Origin: Phocaeicola plebeius
GTDB lineage: Bacteria; Bacteroidota; Bacteroidia; Bacteroidales; Bacteroidaceae
DNA length: 47,418 nt
Assembly (NCBI GenBank): GCA_022767125.1
Contig: JALEPZ010000109.1
Location: 1 to 47,418 of the forward strand
Direction: 5' to 3'
Positions 47,215 through 47,418 of this stretch are shown in pieces; the first letter of the stretch is position 1; the number at the start of each line of letters is the position of its first letter. Below the pieces are notes generated by a model. The model was not told where the DNA came from, did no database searches, and was given only the letters and a program-made list of their open reading frames with translations. The position numbers were made by a program, and so were the translations under genes.

Positions 47215-47418
47215 TCACACTTCCTCGCAGGCCGTCATCTCCACGCCCCGATAGACAACATAGACCTTATGGAGCTTTGTGTGGCCGATATGACGGCCCA
47301 CATTCACCGTGTCGGCATAGCGGCACACCTGCGCCTTCGCCTCGCTGACGGCTGCCGCCACCTGGGCATCGGTGGCCGGGCTTTTCAGGTACTTCAGCTC
47401 GATGATGTAGGAGTGCTC
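47215..47418 (-). CDS. AAA-ATPase-like / PD-(D/E)XK family protein, C-terminal part (runs off the right edge)
   Basis: The last 67 codons and the stop of a minus-strand gene are present. HSYIIELKYLK contains the E-x-K part of the PD-(D/E)XK nuclease-like motif, and AAAVSEAKAQVCRYAD followed by KVYVVYRGVE is the usual C-terminal block of the family (DUF1703-like). It belongs to the same family as the fragment at the left edge, but here the opposite end of the protein is seen, so the two cannot be compared directly. The stop lies about 20 bp upstream of the HTCS -33 element. Confidence 0.85.
   Translation of the reverse strand, partial: EHSYIIELKYLKSPATDAQVAAAVSEAKAQVCRYADTVNVGRHIGHTKLHKVYVVYRGVEMTACEEV

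Noticed and set aside
1..47418. Idea that the window is a closed circle, because an N-terminal piece ends at base 1 and a C-terminal piece of the same family begins at base 47418
   Set aside because: Joined, they stay in frame but give only about 154 residues, lacking the whole middle of a family that is normally several hundred residues long. Two separate genes are more likely.
1..47418. tRNA, rRNA, CRISPR array, riboswitch or intact insertion sequence
   Set aside because: No cloverleaf, conserved rRNA stretch, regularly spaced repeat array, known aptamer core or transposase gene was recognised by eye; a covariance-model search could still find short RNAs.

Overview
The window looks like a chromosomal stretch of a gut-type Bacteroidales bacterium (Bacteroides, Phocaeicola or Parabacteroides-like). 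The evidence is a SusC/SusD outer-membrane pair, a hybrid two-component system (HTCS), a fimbrillin-type lipoprotein, many lipoproteins and S9B/S41 peptidases. Promoters are of the TAnnTTTG (-7) type and Shine-Dalgarno sequences are almost absent. No rRNA, tRNA, CRISPR array or intact insertion sequence was seen. Genes of central metabolism (class I fumarase, glutamate dehydrogenase, lipoyl synthase) are scattered among accessory genes.

Layout. 1-1645: the N-terminal end of an AAA-ATPase/PD-(D/E)XK gene and a tyrosine integrase, both on minus. 1746-6434: a SusC/SusD pair with its own promoter and a strong terminator, without enzymes or a regulator. 6427-11153: plus-strand operon hflX, a DUF4954-like beta-helix protein and a TlpA-type thioredoxin. 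11182-12411: a secreted lipase/esterase-like lipoprotein on minus. 12555-16729: superoxide reductase, a small lipoprotein, a membrane-tethered winged-helix regulator and an outer-membrane beta-barrel receptor, with a striking palindrome between the last two. 16794-18482: fumarase.

18608-28169: a long minus-strand series, read from high to low coordinates: coiled-coil membrane protein, S41 peptidase, TolC-type protein, TonB-domain protein, dipeptidyl peptidase IV, lipA, a membrane protein and a GNAT acetyltransferase. Several of these genes overlap by 4 bp. 28314-30035: a fimbrillin/GLUG-like lipoprotein. 30200-34712: glutamate dehydrogenase divergent from an unusual protein with two receiver-like domains and a PPDK-type ATP-binding domain. 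34713-36615: a repeat-rich zone with an AraC regulator, a gene remnant, tandem repeats and a small element with terminal inverted repeats. 36616-47134: a minus-strand group with an HTCS, two half-size chromate transporters, a K+/H+ antiporter and a large GH2 lipoprotein. 47215-47418: the C-terminal end of another AAA-ATPase/PD-(D/E)XK gene.

Most promising leads: the membrane-tethered regulator with its four-half-site operator and beta-barrel receptor (13776-16729); the receiver-receiver-PPDK protein opposite glutamate dehydrogenase (31755-34712); the leader sequence shared by a small lipoprotein gene and the fumarase gene; the 175-bp repeat element at 36329-36503; and the HTCS placed directly before chromate transporter genes rather than a SusC/SusD pair. 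Several start codons were moved downstream because a TAnnTTTG promoter box lies inside the longer open frame.
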